Origin: DASVRZ01 sp038230215
Lineage (GTDB): Bacteria > Verrucomicrobiota > Verrucomicrobiia > Chthoniobacterales > DASVRZ01
NCBI GenBank assembly: GCA_038230215.1
Contig: JBBRNR010000004.1
Coordinates: forward strand, 265,813 to 329,812
Reading direction: 5' to 3'
Length of the DNA: 64,000 bases
In this document: positions 23,103-32,293 of the stretch, one piece after another
Layout of the letters: each line of letters starts with the position of its first letter
How positions within the stretch are numbered: position 1 is the first letter of the stretch
Made by a program: the position numbers and the translations under genes
Notes under the pieces: model-generated
What the model was told of the DNA's origin: nothing
Seen by the model: only the letters and a program-made list of their open reading frames with translations
Databases searched by the model: none

Positions 23103-24974
23103 ATGCAACCCGAACCATTTTTCATCACCACTGCCATCGACTACACGAATGGTGCACCGCACATCGGCCACGCCTACGAGAAGGTGCTCGCCGACGTGAT
23201 CGCGCGGTATCAGCGCATGGCCGGACGCGAGGTTTTCTTCCTCACCGGCGTCGATCAACACGGGCAAAAAGTGCAGCAATCGGCGGAGAAACAAGGCGTC
23301 GCACCGCAGGAATTCGTCGATGGTGTGACGGCAAAATTCGTCGCGCTCTGGGACAAACTCGACGTCCGCTACGACGCTTGGGCAGCGACGACCGACTCGA
23401 AACACAAGGACTGCGTTCGCGCCAATCTACAGATGCTCTGGGATGACAAAGACCCCGCCACCGGCGAGTCGCGCTGGATCTACAAGAAGAGCGAAGGCGG
23501 CTACTACAGCGTCCGCCAGGAACAATTTCTCACCGACAAAGAGCGCGGCGCAGACGGCGAATTCGGCCCCGAGTGGCAGCCCGTCGAATTCCGCGAAGAG
23601 GAAAATTTTTACTTCCGCTTGAAGGACCACAAGCAGTGGCTCCTCGATTTCATCGACAAACGCAGCGCCGACGGGAATCCGTTTGTCGTGCCCGATTTTC
23701 GAGTCGGCGAACTCCGCAACGCCGTCGAAAAACTCGAAGGCGACCTCTGCATTTCGCGTCCCGTCGCGCGTCTTCAATGGGGCATCCCATTTCCCGAAAG
23801 CTTCGGCGCAGGGTTCGTCACTTACGTCTGGTTCGACGCCTTGGTGAACTACATTAGCTTCGTCCCCGGCCACGATCCGAGTTTTGCGGGGAGCGCACGC
23901 CCTAGTTCGTGGAGCGCACGCGACTCGCGAGCAGTCTCAGGCGACTCGCCGGAGACAATCGTTAGTGATGACAGCTCCGCCTCACTCTCAAAAGACTCCG
24001 AGGCGAGTCGCCTCGAAGGACACGCGAGTCGCGTGTGCTCCCCGGAGTTTGCCGACTGGTGGCCCGCGCTTCACGTCATCGGAAAGGACATCATGATCCC
24101 TGCGCACGGTGTTTACTGGCCGATCATGCTCAAAGCCCTCGGCTACAAAGACGAAGAAATGCCGACGCTGCTCGTCCACGGCTGGTGGAACATTAAAAGC
24201 AAAAGCGGCGAAAGCGAAAAGATGAGCAAAAGCCTCGGCAACGTCGTCGATCCCGATGTCCTCGTTGATAAATACGGAGCCGAAGCTGTGCGCTACTATC
24301 TGATGAGCGACATCGCGACCGGCAAAGATTCGGATTTTTCTGAGGAACGATTAATCCAGCGCTACAACTCTGATCTAGCTAATAGCTTAGGAAACCTTCT
24401 GAATCGCACGTTGAACATGGTAGGGAAATACCGGGAAGGTGTTCTAAGTATTTCACGTCTGGAAGATTGGGGCATGTATGTAGCGGTTTCACCCAATCCG
24501 CTCAAAGGCGTTATGTCCTACGGGCAGGTAGAAGGCTTCGAAACAGACGGAAAAACCGTGCCATTAGGAGAGCTGCGTATGATTAGGAAAACCATCCTCG
24601 AGATCTACGAAAACGGGATAGGCGAATACTCGCCTAATACATCGCTAGAACACGCAATTGGGTGGGCTGTGCTTTGTAATGGAATGATTGAAACCGCTGG
24701 CCCGTGGAAACTTGCAAAAGACGAAAAGACTGGTGCCAAGATAGCAGGTCTGCGCCTTAACGCTGTTCTCTACTATCTCGCTGAATCTCTTCGCATCATC
24801 GCGATCCTCATTTCTCCCGTGCTTCCGAAGGCGGCGGCGGCGATTTTTTCCCAACTCAACTGGGACGGGCCGATGACTCTCGCCGAGGCGACTTGGGGTA
24901 AACTTCCCGACGGCCATATCCTTGGAACTCCCGTGCCGATTTTCCCGCGCATTCAGCCGCCGGAAGCGGCTTAG
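23103..24974 (+). CDS. metG: methionyl-tRNA synthetase with in-frame palindromic insertion
   Basis: This class I synthetase charges tRNA-Met. The 623-residue protein has the HIGH motif in PHIGHAYEKV (about 16-19), the KMSKS motif in EKMSKSLGNVV and the anticodon-binding helical domain after it. A stretch of about 53 residues (roughly 262-315), rich in Ser, Asp and Arg, is encoded by a palindromic repeat element and falls between WFDALVNYISF and WWPALHVIGKD. It is an exposed loop of the Rossmann core that is short in other MetRS. The frame is kept open, so the enzyme is probably functional. The start MQPEPFFITTA at 23103 is the family start. Confidence 0.95.
   Translation: MQPEPFFITTAIDYTNGAPHIGHAYEKVLADVIARYQRMAGREVFFLTGVDQHGQKVQQSAEKQGVAPQEFVDGVTAKFVALWDKLDVRYDAWAATTDSKHKDCVRANLQMLWDDKDPATGESRWIYKKSEGGYYSVRQEQFLTDKERGADGEFGPEWQPVEFREEENFYFRLKDHKQWLLDFIDKRSADGNPFVVPDFRVGELRNAVEKLEGDLCISRPVARLQWGIPFPESFGAGFVTYVWFDALVNYISFVPGHDPSFAGSARPSSWSARDSRAVSGDSPETIVSDDSSASLSKDSEASRLEGHASRVCSPEFADWWPALHVIGKDIMIPAHGVYWPIMLKALGYKDEEMPTLLVHGWWNIKSKSGESEKMSKSLGNVVDPDVLVDKYGAEAVRYYLMSDIATGKDSDFSEERLIQRYNSDLANSLGNLLNRTLNMVGKYREGVLSISRLEDWGMYVAVSPNPLKGVMSYGQVEGFETDGKTVPLGELRMIRKTILEIYENGIGEYSPNTSLEHAIGWAVLCNGMIETAGPWKLAKDEKTGAKIAGLRLNAVLYYLAESLRIIAILISPVLPKAAAAIFSQLNWDGPMTLAEATWGKLPDGHILGTPVPIFPRIQPPEAA
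23888..24045. repeat. palindromic element A, copy 1 (inside metG)
   Basis: This 158-bp element begins GGGGAGCGCACGC and ends in the reverse complement of that type (GTGTGCTCCCC). Nested sub-hairpins contain GGCGACTCGCC and GGCGAGTCGCC. The same outer arms, spacing and length recur at 48624-48780. It has no coding capacity of its own, so it is a MITE- or REP-like element. Confidence 0.85.
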
Positions 24975-24987
24975 TTTAGTCAGACTT

Positions 24988-26481
24988 TTATTTGGTCAGC
25001 GGCTGGCGCACTTCACCGACTTCAATAGTAAGCCCTCGTTCCAGGTTGCTCCAACTGATCTCCCAAGTGTCCGACGGTTTCTTTTTGGAGAAACGGTATT
25101 TAAGCAGGCCGTAATCATCGTAACAACCCTGCCGGGGCTTCGCACTTTTGACTTGCAGACTAAGTTTGTTTCTCGTGCGGCTGACAGAAAGGGCGACCTC
25201 CAAATCGCTCACAGGCTCACGCAATTTCACTTGGAGCGAGGCCGATTTTTCACTGACCATGAAACGCCTCACCTGCCCATCTGCCGGTATCGCCGACAGC
25301 CCCAGCGGCTTTTTTACCTGATAGTCCAGCGGCGGCGACATGACTTTCCAAGGTGGATTTCCCAAGTCGATCCGATCCAAGCCCGCCTGGTGGCCAGCGG
25401 CTCCCAGTAGGTGATATTCCGGGATTTCGAGGATCACCAGCGGTGGCCTCGGACCCGTGAGGGATTCGTAGTATTTCAGTCCGGCGCCAGAACTAAAAAG
25501 AGTACCCTTGGCCGCGCGATCCAGCCGATGGATTTCGATTCCTGCAGCGTTGGCGAAAAACTCAGGTGATCCCAATCCGGAGAAACTGGTGCCCAGCCAG
25601 CCAGCTCCATCCGGTATGGTGCGGACGCGAGTGAAAGTTGGCTCTTCCACGACATCGGTGAAAAACAGGTCAGTGGCGCTGCCTGTCCAGAAGCCGAATT
25701 TGCGACCTGAAGAGCCAAGCCGCGGATCGCCTTTCGCCCATTTGACCGCGTAGATGGGCTGCTCAGTGGCAATTGTTTTCATCAAGGGCCACGACTGCCG
25801 TAGAAAGGCCGCAAGTCCTTCCGCCGCCGCCTGCGCCCCGATGTAAGTCCAATGGTGGTCGCCTTTGAAATAGACTTGAGCGCCCCGATCCGACGCGGCA
25901 CGCATGGCGCTCTCGGAGTTGTAAACCAAAACACTTTTTTCCTGAAGCTGCTCTGCCATATAAGGCAGGAAGGCGAGTCGCTCCTGCTTCATTTCGATCC
26001 AATCGGGGGATCGATCCGGGTAAAGCGTCGCCGCGTTCGGAAGGAGCAACACCACGAGTTGCATGCCCATGGCTTGATAGCGCTGATTGAACTCAGCGAT
26101 TTTACCCGCTGCAGCCGAGGCTTGCTGGCGATAAAATGACGTGGGGCGCGCTTCGACCGTTTCCGTGGAAAACAGCCAGCCGTCCCTGCCGACGATCACT
26201 CCGGGCGGTGTGCGTCCGGCCCAATTGAACGCCAGTTCGCGGTACAGGGCTCCCGAGCCGTGGACAAGCCACGAGCGATTCCTCAGCCACGCCTCGCAGG
26301 CAGTGGTCCATTCACCGGTCCAAAGGAGCTTGGGGCGAAACTCGGGTCGTGGCATGTTGGGTTCGACGCCGGTTCCGGGTGGCTTCTTGCCGATCCAAGA
26401 GAAGGTGGCATCGGTCACTCCTACGGCGAGGATGACTCCGAGGAAGACGAACAGACAAACTCTCTGGATGACGTGCGACAT
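24988..26481 (-). CDS. AlgJ/AlgX-like SGNH acetyltransferase subunit
   Basis: This 497-residue membrane-anchored periplasmic protein has an N-terminal signal-anchor (VCLFVFLGVILAVGV) and an SGNH-like domain. The domain includes GRDGWLFSTE, VVLLLPNAATLYPDRSP and the catalytic DHHW-type motif in YFKGDHHWTYIGA (about 206-217). AlgJ and AlgX move acetyl groups onto exopolysaccharide. It begins 4 bp after the stop of the MBOAT gene, which supplies the membrane acetyl transfer step. The polysaccharide is unknown. Confidence 0.85.
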   Translation of the reverse strand: MSHVIQRVCLFVFLGVILAVGVTDATFSWIGKKPPGTGVEPNMPRPEFRPKLLWTGEWTTACEAWLRNRSWLVHGSGALYRELAFNWAGRTPPGVIVGRDGWLFSTETVEARPTSFYRQQASAAAGKIAEFNQRYQAMGMQLVVLLLPNAATLYPDRSPDWIEMKQERLAFLPYMAEQLQEKSVLVYNSESAMRAASDRGAQVYFKGDHHWTYIGAQAAAEGLAAFLRQSWPLMKTIATEQPIYAVKWAKGDPRLGSSGRKFGFWTGSATDLFFTDVVEEPTFTRVRTIPDGAGWLGTSFSGLGSPEFFANAAGIEIHRLDRAAKGTLFSSGAGLKYYESLTGPRPPLVILEIPEYHLLGAAGHQAGLDRIDLGNPPWKVMSPPLDYQVKKPLGLSAIPADGQVRRFMVSEKSASLQVKLREPVSDLEVALSVSRTRNKLSLQVKSAKPRQGCYDDYGLLKYRFSKKKPSDTWEISWSNLERGLTIEVGEVRQPLTK

Positions 26482-26484
26482 GAC

Positions 26485-27879
26485 CTAAAACTGGAAGTAG
26501 AGGAAGGGGTTGAGTTCCTGCGAGGAGAGTTCGTGCAGCGCGAGAATGAAAAGCAGCAGCATCGCAAGCGTGAGCCACGGGCGCTTTTTACGTTCTGCGA
26601 ACTGGTTGGAATTCTTCGCGAAGAGCGCGATTAGCCAGCCTGCGCCGAAGAAAAACCAGAACCACGGCTGGTGCAAACTGGCGATCTGTTCATGCCGCAA
26701 ACTGGGACCATGCGGAAGCAAGGCGCAGACGAAATCCTTCATCTGAGCGATGGTGGCGGCCCGGAATGGAACCCAACTCAGCAAGATCAGGAGGAGGACG
26801 AAGAGGCGGTTCAGCCACACCGGGACGCGGTCTTGCAGGAGAGAGCGTCCGCCATTCAACCGTTCGATCGCCAGCCAGATGCCGTGATACGCGCCCCAGA
26901 TGACGAAAGTCCAGTTGGCCCCATGCCAGAGGCCGCCGAGAAGCATGACGATGATGAGGTTGACACAGGTGCGACTCACGCCCTGACGACTGCCGCCGAG
27001 GGGAAAATAGAGGTAGTCGCGCAGCCAGTTGGAGAGAGTGATGTGCCAGCGGCGCCAGAAATTGGTGATGCTCGTGGCTTGGTAAGGCGAGTCGAAGTTG
27101 ACTGGAAATTTGAACCCAATCATGTAACCGAGTCCGATCGCCATGTCGGAGTAACCGGAGAAGTCGAAGTAGATTTGCAGTGCGTAGGAGGCGAGACCCA
27201 TCCAAGTTCCGGCGGCTCCTGCAGCCCCGTTGTCGAAGACGGCGTCGGCGACGACAGCGACGTTGTTGGCGATAAGGACTTTCTTGCAAAAGCCGGTCAT
27301 GAACAGAAACGCTCCCCGTTCCAAAAGCTCGAGTCCAAGGACGGGCGACTTGAGTTCTTGGATGATGTTGACGTAGCGGACAATGGGCCCGGCGACATGA
27401 GTGAAGAGTGCTAGATAACACGCGAAGTCCGTCCAGCGATGGGCCGGTTCCACGGTTTTGCGGTGGACATCGACGAGATACGAGATCGCCTGGAAGGTGT
27501 AAAACGAGATACCGACCGGGAGCACCATCGTTTCCCAGCCCATGGTTTTCCAGCCGAGACTGGCCATGAGCGCGTTCCAGTTGGCGACGCCGAAGTTGGC
27601 ATATTTGAAGTAGGCGAGGACGGCGAGATTCAGCGTGACCGCGCTCGCCAGCAGGATGCTTCTTCGCTTTCCATCGGAACGGGCGATCCAAGAACCGGCG
27701 TGGTAATTGACGACGCTGGACGCGATGAAGAGCAGCATGAAATCCGCCCGCCACCATCCGTAAAACGCGAAGCTGGTAATGACCAGGCAGAGGTTTCTCG
27801 CCTGCCCCCGAAACAGCCGCGACACCAAAATGATGAGCGGTAGGAAGAAAAATAGAAAAGCGTGGGATGTGAACAGCAT
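26485..27879 (-). CDS. MBOAT-family O-acetyltransferase (AlgI/DltB-like)
   Basis: This 464-residue polytopic membrane protein passes acyl groups across the membrane to polysaccharides. It shows LPVGISFYTFQAISYLVDV, FWRRWHITLSNWLRDYLYFPLGGS and LWHGANWTFVIWGAYHG with the active-site His. The start at 27879 (MLFTSHAFLFFFLPL) is the family start, and an upstream in-frame ATG at 27909 spans a palindrome. It forms a two-gene operon with the AlgJ-like gene. Confidence 0.94.
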   Translation of the reverse strand: MLFTSHAFLFFFLPLIILVSRLFRGQARNLCLVITSFAFYGWWRADFMLLFIASSVVNYHAGSWIARSDGKRRSILLASAVTLNLAVLAYFKYANFGVANWNALMASLGWKTMGWETMVLPVGISFYTFQAISYLVDVHRKTVEPAHRWTDFACYLALFTHVAGPIVRYVNIIQELKSPVLGLELLERGAFLFMTGFCKKVLIANNVAVVADAVFDNGAAGAAGTWMGLASYALQIYFDFSGYSDMAIGLGYMIGFKFPVNFDSPYQATSITNFWRRWHITLSNWLRDYLYFPLGGSRQGVSRTCVNLIIVMLLGGLWHGANWTFVIWGAYHGIWLAIERLNGGRSLLQDRVPVWLNRLFVLLLILLSWVPFRAATIAQMKDFVCALLPHGPSLRHEQIASLHQPWFWFFFGAGWLIALFAKNSNQFAERKKRPWLTLAMLLLFILALHELSSQELNPFLYFQF

Positions 27880-27899
27880 CAGCAGTCGGAATCTAACGC

Positions 27900-27914
27900 A
27901 ACGCGTCACGCGTT
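27900..27914. promoter_or_regulatory. 15-bp perfect palindrome upstream of the AlgI-like gene
   Basis: AACGCGT-C-ACGCGTT lies 21 bp before the ATG, in the right place for an operator. No regulator is known. Confidence 0.35.
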
Positions 27915-28046
27915 GACCAGATGTGAGTCACCATTTCCGTCTTTTCCGATCCCGAGGCTCAGAAGCCTGGCCAGGATCGTTTGCGCCGGTGAATAACGAC
28001 GCTACCAACAAAGTGCGAGGGCTTTAGCCATCGACTCCGTGCAGTT

Positions 28047-28739
28047 TTAGACCAGTCCCGGCTCCAAGCTGAGGCGATAACCAAAACCTCTCACCGTCTG
28101 CAAGCACCCGCCGTATTTTCCCAGTTTCTCCCGTAAGCGGCGCATATGCGTATCCACGGTCCGGCTGTCCATCCGAGCTTCATAGCCCCACACATCCGCG
28201 AGCAGACGGTCGCGGCTTTGCACGAGGCCCTGTCTTTCGATCAGCGTGGCAATCAGCCTGAATTCCGTCGCAGTGCAATCGATCACCTTGCCCGCAACCA
28301 CGACCGCATGCTTGGTGAGATCCACCATGATCTTGCCCGCGACCAGGCGATCCGGTTTGGTCTCAGGCCGGTTTCTGCGAACCACGGCATCGACACGCAG
28401 GACAAGCTCTCTCGGGCTGAATGGCTTCGTCACGTAATCATCCGCACCCAGCTCGAATCCAACGATCCGATCCCCCTCACCAGCTCTGGCTGTGAGCATG
28501 ATGATGGCGATCCGAGCCGTGTCGGAGTCGCTCTTGAGTGCTCCGCAGATTTCCAGTCCAGAGATGCCGGGCAGCATCAAATCCAGAACCACCAAGGCCG
28601 GCCGCTGGGCGCGGATCATTGCCAACGCCTCCACACCATTAGCGACTGTGGAGACTTGGTAGTTCGCTTTTTTCAGGTGAAAGCCAATCAGTTCAGCCAG
28701 CTCCAATTCGTCATCAACGACTATAATTTTCTCATTCAT
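28047..28739 (-). CDS. PhoB/OmpR-type response regulator
   Basis: This two-component DNA-binding regulator of 230 residues has a receiver domain (1-120) with phosphoacceptor D53, T83 and K105 (VTKPFSPREL). Its winged-helix effector domain (about 130-225) contains ATEFRLIATLIERQG, SRTVDTHMRRLREKLG and TVRGFGYRL. The sequence is close to PhoB in both domains. No histidine kinase is next to it. It is divergent from tpsB across a 136-bp region that carries Pho-box-like 11-bp repeats, so it may control itself and the secretion locus. Confidence 0.9.
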   Translation of the reverse strand: MNEKIIVVDDELELAELIGFHLKKANYQVSTVANGVEALAMIRAQRPALVVLDLMLPGISGLEICGALKSDSDTARIAIIMLTARAGEGDRIVGFELGADDYVTKPFSPRELVLRVDAVVRRNRPETKPDRLVAGKIMVDLTKHAVVVAGKVIDCTATEFRLIATLIERQGLVQSRDRLLADVWGYEARMDSRTVDTHMRRLREKLGKYGGCLQTVRGFGYRLSLEPGLV

Positions 28740-28791
28740 GTCAGGTCACGCTGGCGAATCCGTATAGACGTGGTTGGGCCATGCGCAATGG

Positions 28792-28850
28792 CTGTAACAC
28801 AATTGTAACGGTAATCCTTTTGCCGGTCGGATGGTTGGTTTGTAACGTGG
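28792..28850 (+). promoter_or_regulatory. Pho-box-like repeats between regulator and tpsB
   Basis: Two exact 11-bp units, CTGTAAC+ACAA and TTGTAAC+GGTA (28792-28813), have the 7+4 layout of a PhoB box. A third single unit TTGTAAC is at 28840, out of phase by 4 bp. No clear -10 sequence follows. Confidence 0.6.
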
Positions 28851-28875
28851 CGGCCCCGAAATTTATCGGGGCTGC

Positions 28876-30483
28876 ATGCAAAAATCCGGACAACGCAAAC
28901 GACTAACATTTCATTTCCTGATGACGATCTCACTCGTCTTCAGCGGGAGCGTTTTGTCAGCGGAGACCAGTCCGGAGCCTGGGGCAGGGCCGCTTTACAT
29001 TCAGGAATATCGGGTCTCAGGGGCAAAAGTTTTGCCGCGCGTCGAAGTGGAAAAGGCCGTCTATCCCTACATGGGGCCGGGCCGTTCCGAGACGGATGTC
29101 GAGCAGGCGAGAGCGGCGTTGGAGAAGGTTTACAAGGACAAAGGCTACCAAACCGTGGAAGTCCAGGTGCCGCCGCAAACGGGGCGCGGGGGCATTGTTT
29201 TCTTAAAAGTCGTCGAGGCAAAAGTGGGGCGCCTGCGAGTGAAAGGTTCGCGCTATTTCTCCCTGGCCCAGATCAAAAGAATGGTTCCGTCACTGGCTGA
29301 GGGAAAAGTCGTCAACTTCAACGATGTCACCCGAGACATCGTGACCTTGAACCAGCTTCCTGACCGGCGCGTGACGCCTTCTCTGCGCGCAGGCGTCGAG
29401 CCGGGCACGGTGGACATTGATCTGGAAGTCAAAGACACTTTTCCGCTCCATGGCAGTCTGGAACTGAACAATCGTTACAGCGCGAACACCACGGAGCTGC
29501 GCACCAACGGCTCGATCAGCTACAACAACCTCTGGCAGCTGGGGCATTCTGCCGGACTCAGCTTTCAAGTCGCCCCGGAAGATCCCAGTGAGGCGAAGGT
29601 TTTCTCAGGTTACTATCTAACTCGATTCGAAAAAACACCGTGGTTCAGCTTCATTCTCCAAGGTACGAAGCAGGACAGCAACGTCTCCACACTGGGCGGC
29701 GCAGCCGTCGCCGGACGCGGGGAAATTCTCGGGGCGCGGGCCATGATCACCCTGCCGCCGGGGAAAGACTTCTATCATTCCGTGAGCCTCGGGCTCGACT
29801 ACAAGCACTTCGACCAGAACGTCAATCTCGGCACCGGCCAAATACAGTCGCCGGTGAGTTACTATCCCATCAGCGCCGCCTACACCGCGAGCTGGGTGGG
29901 GAAAAATTCGCAGACTGAGTTTAACGCCGGCGTGACCATGCACGTTCGCGGAACCGGCAGCAGCGACGAGCAATTTTCCAACAGCCGCTTCAAGGCCGAT
30001 GGGAGTTTCATTTATATCCGCGGCGATCTTTCGCACACACACGAATTTCTCGGCGGCAACCAAATCTACGGCAAAATCCAAGGTCAGCTTTCTGACCAGC
30101 CGCTATTGAGCGCAGAGCAATTTAGCGGTGGCGGCGTGGGCACGGCGCGCGGCTATCTCGAGTCCGAGGTGCCCGGCGACAACGCCTTGTTCGGCACGCT
30201 GGAACTGCGCACGCTCAATCTCTTCAAAGTCCTTCCCTGGCTGCGGGATCGCGGCAGCGAGTGGCGCGTTTATGCCTTCGTGGACAGCGGGTTTCTCACC
30301 ATTCACGAGCCGTTGCCGGGTCAGGATTCGCGCTTCGAGCTGGCCTCGATCGGCGTGGGCACTCACATGCAACTGGCGGAACATTATAACGGCTCCATCG
30401 ACCTCGCCATGCCGCTCATCAATCAGGGCCAGACGCAGGCTCATGATGTCCGGCTAAACTTTCGGCTCTGGGCCGACTTCTAA
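28876..30483 (+). CDS. TpsB/FhaC-type two-partner secretion outer membrane transporter
   Basis: This 535-residue transporter has a Sec signal (FHFLMTISLVFSGSVLSA), a POTRA_2 domain (about 45-115, YRVSGAKVLPRVEVEKAV) and a second POTRA (about 115-190). A C-terminal 16-strand barrel of the ShlB/FhaC/HecB family follows (LPLHGSLELNNRYS; SGGGVGTARGYLES, the VRGY-like conserved loop). It exports a large TpsA adhesin or haemagglutinin, here almost certainly the 3782-residue protein encoded 5.5 kb downstream. It starts an operon with an ExbB-ExbD-TonB-porin set. Confidence 0.93.
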   Translation: MQKSGQRKRLTFHFLMTISLVFSGSVLSAETSPEPGAGPLYIQEYRVSGAKVLPRVEVEKAVYPYMGPGRSETDVEQARAALEKVYKDKGYQTVEVQVPPQTGRGGIVFLKVVEAKVGRLRVKGSRYFSLAQIKRMVPSLAEGKVVNFNDVTRDIVTLNQLPDRRVTPSLRAGVEPGTVDIDLEVKDTFPLHGSLELNNRYSANTTELRTNGSISYNNLWQLGHSAGLSFQVAPEDPSEAKVFSGYYLTRFEKTPWFSFILQGTKQDSNVSTLGGAAVAGRGEILGARAMITLPPGKDFYHSVSLGLDYKHFDQNVNLGTGQIQSPVSYYPISAAYTASWVGKNSQTEFNAGVTMHVRGTGSSDEQFSNSRFKADGSFIYIRGDLSHTHEFLGGNQIYGKIQGQLSDQPLLSAEQFSGGGVGTARGYLESEVPGDNALFGTLELRTLNLFKVLPWLRDRGSEWRVYAFVDSGFLTIHEPLPGQDSRFELASIGVGTHMQLAEHYNGSIDLAMPLINQGQTQAHDVRLNFRLWADF

Positions 30484-30496
30484 CTATTCGAATCTT

Positions 30497-32293
30497 ATGC
30501 AACCACTTCGTCAACTTCTCACCGCGATCGTGTTTTTCGCTCTCACTTGCCAGTCTCACGCCTGGTGGAAACCGGAGTGGACCCTGCGCAAAAAGATCAC
30601 CGTGGATGCGACTTCCAATGGAATCGCAGTCAGCGATCCCATCGGAACTTCCCCGGTGTTAGTTCGTTTGCACGACGGCAATTTCCAATTTCTCTCCGCT
30701 AAAGAAGACGGGAGTGACATCCGATTCGTAGCCGGCGACGACAAAACGCCCCTCGCCTTTCACGTCGAAAAATACGACTCCCTCCTCAACGAGGCCTTCG
30801 TTTGGGTGAAAATTCCCGATTTAAAACCTAACAGCGCCACTAACATTTGGCTCTACTATGGCAACGCCGCCGCCGAGAAGGCCGACGACGCCAAGGCTAC
30901 CTACGATGCGGACACCGTTCTCGTCTGGCACTTCGCGGAAAAGGGCGCGGCTCCGGCCGATTCGTCCGCGTCCGGCATCATCGCCAGCAACGCGGGAACT
31001 CCCGTGGAAGGCTCGATCATCGGCGGCGGGTTGCGCCTCGACGGGGCAAAAACCATCGGCATCCCTGCGGCTCCACAACTGAATACGACCGAGGGTGGCA
31101 GCCTTACTTGGTCCGCGTGGATCAAGCCGTCAGCACTCGCGCCAAACGCCATCCTTTACACCCGCAAAGACGGCGCAAACGCCCTTCTCGTCGGCGTGGA
31201 CAACGGCATTCCCTATGTTGAGGTTACCAATGCTGCCGGCACCCAGCGCAGCGCCGCCACCGGAGAACCGCTCGCTCCTAACATCTGGCGACATCTGGCT
31301 ATTGTCGCGTCCGGTTCCCAGATCACGCTCTTTCTCGACGGGGAAAGTTACGCCACCCTCGCCGCCTCCCTTCCGGCGCTGACCACGGAAGCATTGTTAG
31401 GAGAAAGCTTCGCAGGCGAACTCGACGAACTGGAAATCTCCAAGTCCGCGCGTCCTCCCGGTTTCCTCAAACTCGCCTCCATTTCCCAGAGCGGCGGCGA
31501 CAAGGCGGCAAAACTGATCGTCACCGCCCCCGACGAAATCAACGAGCACAGTGAAAACGAGATCACCAAACAACTTTCGCTCATCACCGACATCTCGAAA
31601 TCTCTCACCCCCGACGGTTGGGTGGTCATCGTGCTCTGCGGCATTCTCGCCGCCATCGGCTGGGCCGTGACCATCGTCAAATTTATCTATCTCGGTAAAA
31701 TCAAAAAGGCCAACCGCGTCTTTCTTAAGCAGTGGGGAAACATCGCTGGCGACCTCACCGCGCTCGACCATTCCAACGAGGAAAACATCAAAAGCGTCGG
31801 CGGCACTGCTACTCCAAAAACACTCCGGCTACTCCGCCAAGCCCCGCTCTACCACATTTACCATGTCGGTTCGGAGGAGATTCATCAGCGCTCGAGCAAG
31901 GCTGATTTCAAAGGTCTGTCCGCGCGTTCCATGCAATCGATCAAAGCGGCTCTCGACGGCAGCCTCACCCGCGAAGTTCAGGATCTGAACAAAAGCCTCA
32001 TTTTCCTTACCATCGGCATCGCGGGCGGACCCTACCTTGGGCTGCTGGGCACCGTCATCGGAGTTATGATTACCTTTGCCGTCATTGCCAAGACCGGGCA
32101 GGTCGAAGTGAACTCCATCGCACCCGGTATCGCGGGGGCTTTGCTCGCCACCGTGGCTGGGTTGGTCGTGGCGATTCCGGCACTGTTTGCCTACAGCTTT
32201 GTTAGTTCGAAAATCAAAGATGTCGTCACCGAGATGCAGACCTTCATCGACGAATTCCTCGCCAAGATCGCGGAGTTTTACCCGGAGAAATAA
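30497..32293 (+). CDS. ExbB/TolQ-type proton channel with N-terminal DUF2341 and LamG-like domains
   Basis: This 598-residue fusion begins with a signal peptide (FALTCQSHA). A DUF2341 domain follows (about 25-125, WRKKITVDATS...IWLYYGNA), then a concanavalin/LamG-like domain (about 130-320, GSLTWSAWIKPSA, NIWRHLAIVASGSQITLFLDGE). The last 260 residues are a MotA/TolQ/ExbB channel with segments GWVVIVLCGILAAIGWAV, LGLLGTVIGVMITFAVIA and GIAGALLATVAGLVVAIPAL. It thus joins an extracytoplasmic sugar- or protein-binding part to the proton motor. It starts 13 bp after tpsB and abuts exbD. Confidence 0.9.
   Translation: MQPLRQLLTAIVFFALTCQSHAWWKPEWTLRKKITVDATSNGIAVSDPIGTSPVLVRLHDGNFQFLSAKEDGSDIRFVAGDDKTPLAFHVEKYDSLLNEAFVWVKIPDLKPNSATNIWLYYGNAAAEKADDAKATYDADTVLVWHFAEKGAAPADSSASGIIASNAGTPVEGSIIGGGLRLDGAKTIGIPAAPQLNTTEGGSLTWSAWIKPSALAPNAILYTRKDGANALLVGVDNGIPYVEVTNAAGTQRSAATGEPLAPNIWRHLAIVASGSQITLFLDGESYATLAASLPALTTEALLGESFAGELDELEISKSARPPGFLKLASISQSGGDKAAKLIVTAPDEINEHSENEITKQLSLITDISKSLTPDGWVVIVLCGILAAIGWAVTIVKFIYLGKIKKANRVFLKQWGNIAGDLTALDHSNEENIKSVGGTATPKTLRLLRQAPLYHIYHVGSEEIHQRSSKADFKGLSARSMQSIKAALDGSLTREVQDLNKSLIFLTIGIAGGPYLGLLGTVIGVMITFAVIAKTGQVEVNSIAPGIAGALLATVAGLVVAIPALFAYSFVSSKIKDVVTEMQTFIDEFLAKIAEFYPEK

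Noticed and set aside
23888..24045. metG as a broken gene
   Set aside because: The palindromic insertion keeps the frame open, both catalytic motifs (HIGH, KMSKS) are intact and the C-terminal domain follows normally, so it is treated as functional.
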